Positions 42,824 to 52,900 of a stretch of 64,000 nucleotides of DNA are shown one piece after another (position 1 is the stretch's first letter; each line of letters opens with the position of its first letter). The notes under the pieces are model-generated. The model had not been told where the DNA came from, did not search any database, and saw only the letters and a list, made by a program, of their open reading frames with translations. The translations under genes were made by a program, and so were the position numbers. The DNA lies in the NCBI RefSeq assembly GCF_050948215.1, contig NW_027488566.1:124001-188000 (forward strand). The letters are read 5' to 3'. The DNA comes from Halictus rubicundus (lineage: Eukaryota; Arthropoda; Insecta; Hymenoptera; Halictidae).

Positions 42824-42836
42824 TGGGGGCTCGTCC
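42824..42836 (+). other. Gypsy-3 primer binding site (tRNA-Pro type)
   Basis: TGGGGGCTCGTCC, 5 nt after the LTR, matches the first 13 bases of the tRNA-Pro primer site used by many retroviruses and some Gypsy elements. Confidence 0.7.
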
Positions 42837-42888
42837 AACCTGAAACCAGATTTCAGTCAAATAAAGTCGGGAAAGTTACGCAGAAGAC

Positions 42889-45857
42889 ATGGCAAGTAAG
42901 CCAACGGATTTTACAATTCAAAGGCTGAAAGAGATGCTGGAGAGTCGCGAGTTATCGACGGCGGGCACAAAAGTAGAATTGTCCGAGCAGAAGTGAAGCA
43001 CTGAGACAACTGCAGGAGCGGACGTGGAAAAGGGGCGAGTCATTCGTGGACTATTACCACGATAAGATGATCAAGGCGAACAGGGTGCCGATCAATGACT
43101 CCTACGAGATTATCGACCATCTCGTGGAGGGCATTCCGGATCAAACGTTAAGGAACCAGGCGATCATGTACTGTTTCAGCAACCCGGAAGCCATGCTGCG
43201 AGCTTTCGAGAAGCTTGCGCTACCACAGCCGAGCCAGGGAAGCAGTTTCCGCGGAGATCGGTGGAGGGCGAGTCCGTCGACGAGGACGGATGGTGGCCGG
43301 TGGAGGGCGAATCCGCTGCCGAGGACGGAGGGAGACCGTTCGAAGGTGAGCCCACCGACAAGGACGGAGGAACACCGGCAGGGAGACTGGAGGGCCCCGA
43401 GAAGAGATGCTGTGAACTGCTACAACTGCGGTGAAATGGGACATCTGAGCCGAAATTGCCCAGCCTGGGATCGAAGTCTGCGATGTTACCGATGTGGAGA
43501 GCATGGACACATCGCGCCGAGGTGCCCACAACAGAGCAGTGGAGGGACGGCAGGGAACGAGAACCTGGTAGCACAGATTTCCGGACAGATGGCCTGCAAA
43601 TCGGTGAGAATAAACGGACTCAATTTGACAGCTCTCATCGATACGGGTAGCGACTTGACGCTAATGAGAACCGAATGCCACGACAAAATCGGCGCACCGA
43701 GATTGCAGAATGGTGGGATAGCGTTCCGGGGAATCGGGTCCGGAAATATAAAGACGCGGGGTAGTTTCAGGTCAGACATCGCGATCGACGGGGGCTGGTA
43801 TCCGATCACGGCGCACGTCGTGCCGGATACATTGTTAAAATACGATCTACTTATAGGGGCAGATTTCTTAAGCAGAGTAGACGTCGCAATTAACAAAGGG
43901 GTCGTGCGAATAGGGGGATGCCGGGAAGAACGCTCTGCCGACAGAGATATTCCGGATATATGCCGCATTGAATGTATAGAGGACGTCGACGGGGTGGATA
44001 TATCGCATATTAGTCATACCGCGGTGAAGGGTAAAGTCGAGCGGATGGTCGCGAACTACGTTCCCGAAAAGACGCGCGAAACGAATGTTAAAATGCGTAT
44101 AGTTTTAAAGGACGAACAGCCGGTGTACCAAAGAGCGCGACGGCTAGCGCCGACAGAGAGAACGCTAGTAAATAAGCAAATCGAGGAATGGATGCAGAAA
44201 GGCATTGTACAGCCATCGTTGTCAGAGTACGCGAGTCCGATTGTATTACTAAACAAGAAAGACGGTTCAAAACGGCTGTGCGTAGATTATCGAAAATTGA
44301 ATGAAAAGATTTTGAAAGATAGATATCCGCTACCGATAGTGGAAGAGCAACTCGACGCATTGCAGGGCGCGCGAATTTTCACCACGCTTGATTTAAAAAA
44401 TGGATTTTTATACGTACCGGTGAGTGAAGACAGCCGTAAATTTACGTCGTTCATTGTACCCGACGGGCAGTACGAATTTTTGCGCGTACCTTTCGGTCTT
44501 TGCAATTCACCTGCCGTTTTCGCGAGGTTTATCGATGCCGTATTTAGAAAATTAAACAGCGAAAAAATAGTATTATCGTTTGTGCACGACTTAATCGTAT
44601 CAGCAGTCGACCTCGAGTCCGGTACGCAAAAACTAGCGCAGGTACTTGCAACGGCGAGAGAGGCGGGCCTCGACACAAATTAGAAGAAGTGCGCGTTATT
44701 ACTAAGCAGAGTAGAATTTTTAGGGCACATAGTCAAGAATGGCGAGATTCGACCGTCCGAGCGAAAATCGCACGCTGTCGCTAAATTCCCGAAACCAACG
44801 ACGACCAAACAGGTTCAAAGTTTTCTGAGGTTAACCGGGTATTTCCGGAAATTTATAAAAGGGTACGCGTTCATCGCAAGGCCATTGAGCAATTTATTAC
44901 GGGACGGCGTCAAATTTGAGTTCGGGACCAAGGAGACAGCGGCGTTCGAGGAGCTTAAATTAAAATTATGCGAGTCGCCGGTGCTAAAATTGTATAGAAC
45001 AGAAGCACGGACCGAACTGCATACGGACGCATCAATGTACGGTTTCGGGGCGATATTAATGCAACTCTGCGACGACGACGGAGAAATGCACCCGGTATAT
45101 TTCGCGAGCGGGAAGACAACACCGGCGGAGGAAAAGTATTCCAGCTACGAGCTAGAGGTGCTCGCAGTCATAAAGGGTCCCAAAAAATTTAGAACGTATC
45201 TTGTAGGCATCGAATTTAAGATAGTCACAGACTGCAAATCTTTCGCGCTGACGATGAGGAAGCGAGACTTATGCGTGCGCATAGCAAGATGGGCCCTACT
45301 GCTGGAGGAGTTCAATTACGCGATTGAACACCGACCGGGCAGAGCAATGTCGCATGTAGACGCGTTAAGCAGAAATCCGCTGCCGGTATGTTTAGCGATT
45401 TGCGAGGATAGCGGAATTGTATTTAAGATTAGGCGAGCGCAACAGAAAGACGACCAAACGCGCCGGGTATACGAAGGGACCGAGGAAGGAAAGATAGACG
45501 GCTACGTAGTAAGGGGCGGGTTGCTTTTTAAGGTTGTCGACGGAGAAGCCCGACTAGTCGTGCCAAAAGGGTTGCGAGCACAGGTGATACGACAAGCGCA
45601 CGGGAATGGGCATTTCGCAGCGGCGAAAACAGAAAAATTATTAAAAAGGGAGTATTGGTTTCCGGGTATTAGATTAAAGACAGAGAAGATTATTGCGAAC
45701 TGTATCGAATGCATACTTGTGGAACGAAAATTAGGGAAGCAGTACGGTTTTCTCAACCCGATCTATAAGGGCGAAGTACCATTAGATACATATCATATCG
45801 AATCATTTAGGGCCATTGCCGTCGACGAAGAAAAGTTATCGGCATATTCTAGTCGTA
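42889..45857 (+). pseudogene. gag-pol: Gypsy-3 Gag-Pol
   Basis: ATG at 42,889 begins a SAP-like helix pair (RLKEMLESRELSTAGTK) that hits a stop at 42,994. From 43,046 a long frame holds Gag, two CCHC knuckles (CYNCGEMGHLSRNC, CYRCGEHGHIAPRC), protease (LIDTGSDLTLM), RT (RLCVDYRKLNEK, VPFGLCNSPAVFARF), RNase H (HTDASMYGFGAILMQ) and the integrase zinc domain (CIECILVERK). A TAG at 44,681 is in phase with everything after it, so one stop splits the pol frame. The RT catalytic box reads FVHDLI where YxDD is expected, so one of the two catalytic Asp is His. Truncated before the integrase catalytic triad. Confidence 0.9.
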
Positions 45858-46668
45858 GTCGAATCGCCAGCGGCCGTCTATGACCAGGCCCAGGTACCTC
45901 ATCCTGGGCCCGATCGCGACGGAGGTTTCAGCGACGCGAATCCGGAGATCTTGACCACGGGGTAGCCGCCACGGCCGAGGCGATCCATACATCCAGATCG
46001 CCTCGGTCTTTGCGGCGGACACGGTCAGTCCCATCCTCCGGATTCGCCCGACCACGCAGTCCAGGGCGGCCTCACACAGGTGCCTGGTCCTCCTCCAGTC
46101 CCCCCCTCGGCATAAACCAGGGTGTCATCCGCATAGCAGATGACACCCGTATCCGGGGGGAGGACAACCCGCAGCACCGCGTCGTACGCCAAGTTCCACA
46201 GGAGCGGTCCGAGGACCGACCCCTGCGGGACGCCGCGGTGCGTCTCCCTCGTGTGCACAATGCTATACCGGCCGGTAAACACCACCTCTCTGCCGCGGAG
46301 ATAGTCGCCGACCACCTCCCGGAGATAGGGGGGCACCTGGAAATGTTCCATCTCCCCCACTATCTCCTTCCAGGGCAGGGCGTTGAAGGCGTTAGATATG
46401 TCTAACGACACCGCCACCAACACCCTGCCCCGAGCGACAGCCCGTTCACGGAGGAGGCGCAGACGCTCCAGGGCGTCAATTGTGGAGCGCCCACTCCGGA
46501 ATCCAAACTTGCTGTCGCTCAGGTCGAGACCACCCCGCGACAGATGCTCGACGAGGCGGGCGGCAATTATTCTTTCGAATAGCTTGCCTGCCTCGTCGAG
46601 TAAACACACCGGCCGGTATGCAGAGGGAGACTCTGCGGGTTTCCCCTCCTTTTGGAGGAGAACCAGGC

Positions 46669-47311
46669 GAGAGGCCTTCAGTTGCGCACAATACGATTGC
46701 GCACGTACACATTGCGCACATATCTTTTGGACACAGTATGATTGGACACAAGAAGAATTGGTCACGTTTCAATTGCGCACACGAAGAATCGGACACATCT
46801 CAATTGCGCATAAATAGAATTGGAAACATTATTTATTGCGCACAGATAAAACTGGACACAAGCGAATTGCGAACAAATAACCCTAACAACTAACCCTAAC
46901 CCTAACCCTAACATTTACTACAGACTCTAAAAACCATTCATTTTAACACTTCAAATATTAATTAGTTTCGGTTAATTTTACAGATTCATCACAGGAAATC
47001 CTAAACATGGATTTGACACTTAACATCAAGCACACATAACCCGAAATAAATCACGACTTGGCCGCATTTCCATCACTGTCTAAAATTAGTGTGCGCATTT
47101 CTATTTGTTCGCGATTCGCTTATGTCCAGTTTTATCTGTGCGCAATAAATATGTTTCCAATTCTATTTGTGCGCAATTGAGATGTGTCCGATCTTTCGTG
47201 TGCGCAATTGAAACGTTTCCGATTCTTCTTGTGTCCAATCATACTGTGTCCAAAAGATATGTGCGCAATGTGTACGTGCGCAATCGTATTGTGCGCAACT
47301 GAGCGCCTCCC
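46669..47311. mobile_element. Long-TIR foldback element (MULE-like), 9-bp TSD
   Basis: A 643-bp insertion in the RT gene with inverted arms of about 210 bp (46,669-46,879; 47,103-47,311). Ends read GAGAGGCCTTCAGTTGCGC and the complement of GCGCAACTGAGCGCCTCCC. A perfect 9-bp duplication GAACCAGGC flanks it (46,660-46,668; 47,312-47,320). Arms are built of repeated TTGCGCAC and TTGGACACA-like words. The 9-bp duplication and long TIRs fit Mutator-like non-autonomous elements. The loop holds CCCTAA repeats (46,882-46,915). No transposase. Confidence 0.85.
46882..46915. repeat. CCCTAA telomere-type repeats inside the foldback element
   Basis: AACCCTAACAACTAACCCTAACCCTAACCCTAAC: about four complete hexamers plus one degenerate, located just inside the left arm. 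Confidence 0.9.
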
Positions 47312-48443
47312 GAACCAGGCACGCTTCTTTCCACTCCTTGGGGAAGACTCCCTGGCGCAGGCTCGCGTCCATGACGCTCCTGAACACCGGGGCGAGGACC
47401 TCCAGAGCTAAGGCCATTATACCACCGGGAACCCTATCGGGGCCAGGGGCCTTCTTGCCCCCGGCCCGGAGTTCCCGGACGGCGCGGTACAGCTCCCACT
47501 CGGTGACCCGGAATTGGTCCGACCACTCAATGGTCGGACCCGGGGCGCGTTCCCTCCTCCCCTCGTTCCCATCACCAGGGGGGAAGAGGGTACTCACAAC
47601 GCGCCCCAGAAATTCCGGGTCTAACCTCTCCGTGACCGGGGACGCCCAGGGGCGGAGCTTCCCAAGCACCGCCTTATACGGGCGTCCCCACGGATCGTCA
47701 CGGAGGGTGAGCAGGAGCTCATCCCAGGCCTTGGCCTTAGCAGCGGCAATCGCACGCTTGAGGGCCACGGCCGCCGATCTGTACTCCCTGTAAAGTTCGG
47801 CGAACCTCGGCTCCGCGTCGCCGCCCAGGAAATGGCGGCGACGGGCGCCGGTGTACTGGCGGCGGGCTCGGCCGGCCGAACGGCGAAGTACCCGGGGCAT
47901 CACCACGTCACAGATCATCTGCAACGTGCCCCGGATCCAAGTCGCCCCCTCGTTTTCCCCGCGCTCCCTGGCCGAAGGCCAGGCGGAGCCGATTATCACG
48001 GCCCTCAGGAGGTCCCCGTCTAGTCGTTTCAGCGCCCATCTGGGCGCTGGCGGGGTGCCACGTCGGAGAGGCGTGTCCAATGGTGAGTCCGAGACCATAG
48101 CCACGTCCATCAGGACGTAGCTGTGGTCAGACAAGGTCTCTCCATCCTAGACCCGCCAGTTGGACACACGGCGTGAGGCGGCGGCCGTCGCGAACGACAC
48201 GTCCACAATCGACCAGCCGTTCCACCTCACGCACGTAGGCACGGAGCCCCGGTTTAACAACCGGAGCTCCATCCCCTCCGCCCAGTCTTCCAGGACTCCG
48301 CCTCGGGCGTTGGTCCCGGGGTTACCCCAGGTGGTGGACATCGCATTGAGGTCCCCCAGGACCAACACTGGACCGGCTATATACGGGGCTATCATAAGCC
48401 CCAGCCGGTCCAGGAACATCCCTTAATATGGGCATATGGGCCC

Positions 48444-50632
48444 TTAATTGGCCTTCACTCTGGTCCCCTCCTTAGCCGCCGGTGCGGGTTGCGGGGGGTC
48501 ATTACCCCCCGTTCCGCTGGGAGCCGCCACCACCTCCATACTTTCCCCCTCCTTGGAGGTTGAGGGACCGGCCGCTTTCGCCACCGGGGTATCCGGTGGC
48601 GCAACTGGGGAGGGCGCCACACCGCCCGCCCCCTTCATGGCCTTTGGGGGCGGGGAGCACGCCTTGCTCCCCGCCTTGTGGCCCGCCGGCCGACCCACCG
48701 CGGCGCATACCACGCAGTGGGGTGGCGCCTTGCACTCCACCGCCCGGTGGGTGGCGTCCCCGCAGCGGTAGCAGTGACCGCTGCGGTCGACCTCCGCAGT
48801 GCACCGCTGCCGTACGTGGCCTAAGGCCAGGCAGCGGAAACACTGCAGCGGTCGTGGCGCCAACACCACCACCTGGGCGGTGGACCACCCCACGGGTATC
48901 TTCCCCGCCTTTTCTATGCCTAAGGCCGCCGCGGCCGGGCACTGCACCCATATGGTGCCGAGTCCGTTGGGCGGAGCCTTGAGCTCCCCCACCCTAACGA
49001 ACTCGGCGGCACAGCCCCCGGTCCTAGCCACCGCCTTCGTCACCTCCTGGGGTGTTACGGAAACCTCCAGGCCCGTGAGGCGAAACTCCGCCTTCTTTAC
49101 GGGCCTGGAGACCCTCACCTCCAATCCCCCCCAGAACGGCAGCCATCTTGGCCGCCAAGGCGTCGGCCTTGGGGCCCCCGTCGGCACCAGGGACCTCGAT
49201 AATGAGGCCCCCGGTGACCGCGCGCTTCCAGTTGAGGGCCCCAATGCCCAGGGCCTCGAGGTCGACGCCCTGACGAGCCCTCCTGATGGCCTCCTCATAG
49301 GAGGCCTTGCTCCCCTCCGGGACGGTAATCGTCACCGCCGCTGATCGGGGGGAGCCCTGATCTTGGCCGCCGTCTTCCAGCCCTTCGGGGCGGAAGCAGC
49401 AGCCCTCCTCGGCTTAGCGGCGCCAGCCGCAACTGCTGCCGCGACTTGGGCCGCTGCCTTAGCAGCGGCCTTGGCCGCGGAGATGGCCCGCATTCCGACC
49501 ACCTCCGCCCAGGTCCCCTGCTTAGCCGGGGTACCCGGTACAGGTGCAGGGGACGGGGCCGGACGAGGGTCTATCGGCGGAGTGGGCGGGGCCGGAGGCT
49601 TCTTCTTCTTCTTCTTCTTCTTTCCCCCTGCCCCTCCCGCCCCCGGGCCGGGGGCCAGTGTCGGCGGCGCGGGCGTCGGCGCCGCGGGCGCAGGTGCAGG
49701 CCTCGGCGGGGACAGCGGCACGTGAGGCGACGGGCGGGGCGTCTTACTCGCCCCCGCAGCCGGGGCAACGGCCGCGACCGCACGCCGGAACTCCACCCGC
49801 ATTTCATGGCGGATGGAGCTAAGCCCAGCCTCCATGAGCGCCCGCATCTGGACCATCAGGTCCGATGGAGGCGCCGCGGTGTCCTCGACGACAGCCGGCG
49901 CCGGCAGGGAGGGAGCATCGCGCAGCCGCTTGACCGCCATTAACTCCCCCCTGATGGCTTCGTGGGAGTCGCGGGTCTCCCGCATCTCCCTCTCCAACGC
50001 CGCGCAGCGCTCCCGTAGGAAGCTGGCCTCGGGATCCGTGAGGGACGAGGGGCCAGAGCCAACCGCAGGGATTCCCCGCGGGAAGCCCCTGCGGTCAATC
50101 TCGTTTGCGACCTCCTCGATCAGGTCCGAGGAGTCACGGAAACCTTTAACGAATGTACCTTTAAGGTTCCGCGACCTCTCCGCCATGTCCCGGTTCTCGC
50201 GGGCGAGCCCAACGAGGAGGGCGGTCAGCTCCCCGGGGAGCAGGGCTCTCACTTCCGGGCGGGGAAGCTGGGAGAAGGTTAGATCATCTTCCAACCTACC
50301 CCGCTTATCCGCCGGGGTCGGCGAGGCCCTCCCCGGAGTCGGGGTGAGCGGCCGCTTTATACTCGCGCCGCTGGTGGAGGGGGTCGATCTGGCCGACATG
50401 GCCGACCTGGTCGACCTAATCGACAAGACCGACACACGGTCCTCCTCCACGTCGGGCCCGCCGCGTCCCGGCAATCCCTTGACCGGTTTGGCCTTGGGCC
50501 GGTCTCCACCCACTGGGGCCGGTGGCCCCATAACCTGTGGTGACACTGGTGCCACCACAGCCCCCCCTCAACCACTTCCGGGTGTGGTTCCCCCTCCTTA
50601 ACCTCTTCATTTTTATTCTCAAGACAATCCAT
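48444..50632 (-). pseudogene. TRAS-like ORF1 (Gag-like, three zinc knuckles)
   Basis: Probable ATG at 50,632 (MDCLENKNEEVKEG), then a G7-run frameshift into the long frame 50,558-49,332, which is Ala/Pro-rich with a Lys tract (GGKKKKKKKKPP) and ends near the 49,335 frame change. The middle segment (49,335-49,130) reads KASYEEAIRRARQGVDLEALG. The C-terminal frame to 48,444 has CFRCLALGHVRQRC, CYRCGDATHRAVEC and a third CVVC...H...C cluster. This is the nucleic-acid binding protein of R1/TRAS elements. At least two indels break it. Confidence 0.8.
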
Positions 50633-51243
50633 AATGATCCCACGAGTACGGCGGAAAAAGAAACGTCCACCTGGGCAGAGCCCCCACTACCCAGGCAAGC
50701 CTATTTACAACGGGAGGTCGGCAGGTATCCCGAGGTGTACAAACGCTAATGAGCGGTGCATCCACCGCCCACCCCCGGTGCTTAGCCCGGGAGTTTCCCC
50801 TCGCCACGTTTACGATAGCTTGGGAATAGAGACTTTTTTATAGAGGTTTATCCTCCTCGCTGGCCGGCCGATCAAGGCAAGCCCCCCGTTCCGGTAAAAC
50901 ATGACCACCGGTTTACGGTATGGGGCCCTGCGGCGACCTCCCCGATCGTTATCCGCAGGACACAGAGCCCGCGGTTTTCATTCCTCCGTGTGAGCCTTAC
51001 CGGCATGGGAGGCCCTGCCAGGATCCGAAGATCCCGCCGGCATCGCCTCACACATCATTGGGACTACTTCCCGCGGAATGCCCCACGCTCCGTTAGCAAC
51101 ACACAACTATGTGTGTTCCCAGGGTCCACCACGAAGAGGTGGAGCGAGAGGACTTTAGACCTGTGACATCCCTCAAATAGAGAGAACGGCTCGACAGTGG
51201 GACAGCTGGTCCCACTGTAGAGGCCACAGGTCCTCGGACCCCA
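50633..51243 (-). other. TRAS-like 5' UTR
   Basis: About 610 nt of non-coding DNA between the telomere-type repeats and ORF1. It contains a short palindrome, GTGGGACAGCTGGTCCCAC (about 51,197-51,215), and GGTCCTCGGACC (51,229-51,240) close to the 5' terminus. No gene. Confidence 0.6.
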
Positions 51244-51264
51244 TCCTAACCCTAACCCTAACCC
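51244..51264. repeat. CCCTAA telomere-type repeats between two LINE copies
   Basis: CCTAACCCTAACCCTAACCC lies between the 5' end of one TRAS-like copy (51,243) and the T-run marking the 3' end of another (51,265). In the element's direction this is poly(A)-GGGTTAGGG...-5' end, the head-to-tail arrangement known for telomeric TRAS/SART elements. Confidence 0.85.
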
Positions 51265-51650
51265 TTTTTTTTATCGTGAGGAAATGTTTTATACATACCC
51301 CGACTCCCTGGGGGAAGCCGGGGTTACGTGGGATTCTCCCCGGGGGGCGAGCCCCCGGGGACTACCCACTAAAACCTCACGCCCACCTAAGCTAAATGGG
51401 AGGTGCCTGGATCACGCGAGTACTCAACAGGACACCTCCCAGCTATCATCATGCCCCGGGGGAGGGGTTAACCTCCCGGAGGGACCCGCCCGGTGTCCCC
51501 ATCCCTGGAGCCTTCGGATTGGGCTTCCCGAGCCCCAGCTCGGTCCACCCACAGCTCCCGGAGTCTTCGTGCCCCGCTCGAAGCCGGTATCCCGAAGGAA
51601 CCAGCCCCGGCCGAGGCAAGAAGACGCCGCCACCGGAAGGAAGGGCCCTT
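51265..51650 (-). mobile_element. TRAS-like 3' UTR fragment (severely 5'-truncated)
   Basis: Starts with eight Ts (poly(A) of the minus strand) and holds the 3' UTR up to AAGGGCCCTT at 51,650, matching 20,070-20,475 and 41,180-41,582 in reverse. The two 3' hairpins are present (51,297-51,370) with altered bases on both sides of the stem. No coding part. Confidence 0.85.
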
Positions 51651-51652
51651 TA

Positions 51653-52480
51653 ACAATGGGGAATTGTCTTAGAAGCACACGTAATGCAAAAAGAAAAGAT
51701 AGAAGGGTAAGAAAAGGAGAAAGAGGTGAAATTAGAAGTAAAATAATAATAAAAGAAAAAGAATGTAAAAATATCCTCATAGCGGAAGCTGAGAGGATGT
51801 AAGGAAAGAAGAAGAAATAAGACCAAAGATAAAGAAGGGACAAGTAAAATTAAAATCCGGAAAAAGCTTGTAACTAAAGAGAATATCTTTACATCTAGGC
51901 AAAGGAGACTAGGGGACATAGTGCAAAAGGTAGACTTATGGATAAAAGGGAATTGGAGGGCACCAGAAAGGAAAACATAGAAAAACGTAAAAAGAAACAG
52001 AGAATAAAAAGAAAAGAAGAAGGAAAAGAAAAGGAGATAGGAGAATTACCTTTTAAGATAAGCGGAACCATTTGCACTGTGTCAGTAGATAGTTTAAACA
52101 AACTGATAGGAATAAATAGAAATAAGAAATAAGACGCAGCTAAGGATTGTCATGGAAAAGGGTTCGAAATCCGAGAGAGAAGTAAATTTTTAAATACTTA
52201 TATACAAGAAAGAAAAAGAATCGGCAAAGAGAGGAAATAAAAAAAGGCAATTAAGATTGTAAGTTAGATAATAAACGCGATAGAATCCAGTTCAAAAATA
52301 AAACGATAGAGATTAATCTGAGAGATTAGGAAATGAATAATCAAATAATAAGGGGTACGGCACGTACGCACAGACTATGTACGTGTGTAAGTGCATTAAA
52401 GAGATATAGCAGAATAAGAACCGTTTCCAATGACAAGGAGCTTGGCTAACGAACAAAGTTTAAAAAGGGGGGAGTAACCT
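51653..52480 (+). other. Purine-rich DNA ending in a polypurine tract
   Basis: Two short open frames (51,656-51,802, beginning MGNCLRSTRNAKRK, and 51,938-52,132) are Lys/Arg/Glu-rich; I recognise no family. The region ends with TTTAAAAAGGGGGGAG (about 52,467-52,482), which looks like the polypurine tract of an LTR element, followed by CTCTATATAAACACG. Confidence 0.4.
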
Positions 52481-52482
52481 CT

Positions 52483-52900
52483 ATATAAACACGAAAGTAA
52501 GAAAAAGACCGGGAGCAACGGCAACCCCGAGGTCGCCGGGAACCCCCCAAGGGTAAGACAGTCGACTAAAGATAGTGTAACCGTTCTTTCCTACCTTTTC
52601 TTTCTATCCGAATACGTTGTTACCCGTATCTCTACTTCGCGTCTCGAGACTATCCCTTACCGTCTCGTAGGGCCGGTTACTACCCTAATTTCTCGAAGCT
52701 CGCAAGTTCGCGAGATGGGATGGATTCGTGCCTCCAGGCACTGGAAAGCGGCGAGGTATGGACGAGTTAAATGAGATATTCGAAGCCCAGATAAAGTAAC
52801 AAAGATGATGTATTCTCGTAAGAACCGTTATGTGTGTGTTTGTATACAGTTAATTACCGTTATAATTGTATTAATAAATATTAATTGTACCGTGTGGAAC
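52483..52900 (+). promoter_or_regulatory. LTR-like sequence with TATA box and poly(A) signal
   Basis: TATATAAAC at 52,494 and AATAAATATT at about 52,873, following a polypurine tract. The second half (52,660-52,770) equals block C of the left repeat arm, including CTCCAGGCACTGGAAAGCGGC. LTR status is inferred from the order PPT, TATA, poly(A) signal only. Confidence 0.4.

Larger units (their letters stand above)
42401..45857 (+). mobile_element. Gypsy-3 retrotransposon, 3' truncated
   Basis: 5' LTR, PBS, gag and pol as far as the start of the integrase core; the rest is cut off at 45,857 by a minus-strand R1-type sequence. The 5' LTR ends TTCCTACA (42,818) and has a TATA box (TATATAAAAACG, 42,631) and AATAAA (42,777). 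The 5' LTR start is not fixed. Lesions: a stop in Gag near 42,994, a TAG in RT and a frame change near 45,800. Confidence 0.85.
45857..48443 (-). pseudogene. TRAS-like ORF2: endonuclease (partial) and RT
   Basis: Endonuclease C-terminal half: LVLGDLNAMSTTWGN (catalytic Asp/Asn) and, after an in-frame TAG, SDHSYVLMD. RT from about 47,600: APGPDRVPGGIM, VFPKEWKEACLV, then the long-TIR insertion, then YRPVCLLDEAGKLFE, FGFRSGRSTIDALE, GVPQGSVLGPLLW and the catalytic CYADDTLVYAEG. A last frame (46,055-45,849) ends at IDGRWRFD. Without the insertion and point lesions the domain order matches R1/TRAS ORF2. Confidence 0.85.
45857..51243 (-). mobile_element. TRAS-like R1 element, 5' part (5' end to RT)
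   Basis: A GC-rich LINE read on the minus strand from its 5' end at about 51,243, which touches CCCTAA repeats, to the RT thumb at 45,857. It holds a 5' UTR, ORF1 and most of ORF2, and lacks the 3' end. Breaks: G-run frameshift near 50,570, frame changes near 49,335 and 49,130, a deletion at 48,420-48,444 removing the endonuclease N-terminus, a TAG at about 48,147, a 643-bp long-TIR element at 46,669 and a frame change near 46,085. At 45,857 it meets Gypsy-3 with no poly(A). Confidence 0.85.

Noticed and set aside
49363..50601. Large plus-strand ORFs opposite the TRAS-like ORF1
   Set aside because: Shadows of the GC-rich minus-strand ORF1, which has the zinc knuckles and homologous context.
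40245..51243. Twin-priming as the cause of the inverted LINE halves
   Set aside because: Twin-priming puts the inverted 5' part directly upstream of the 3' part; here it lies downstream of the 3' end with two Gypsy fragments between.
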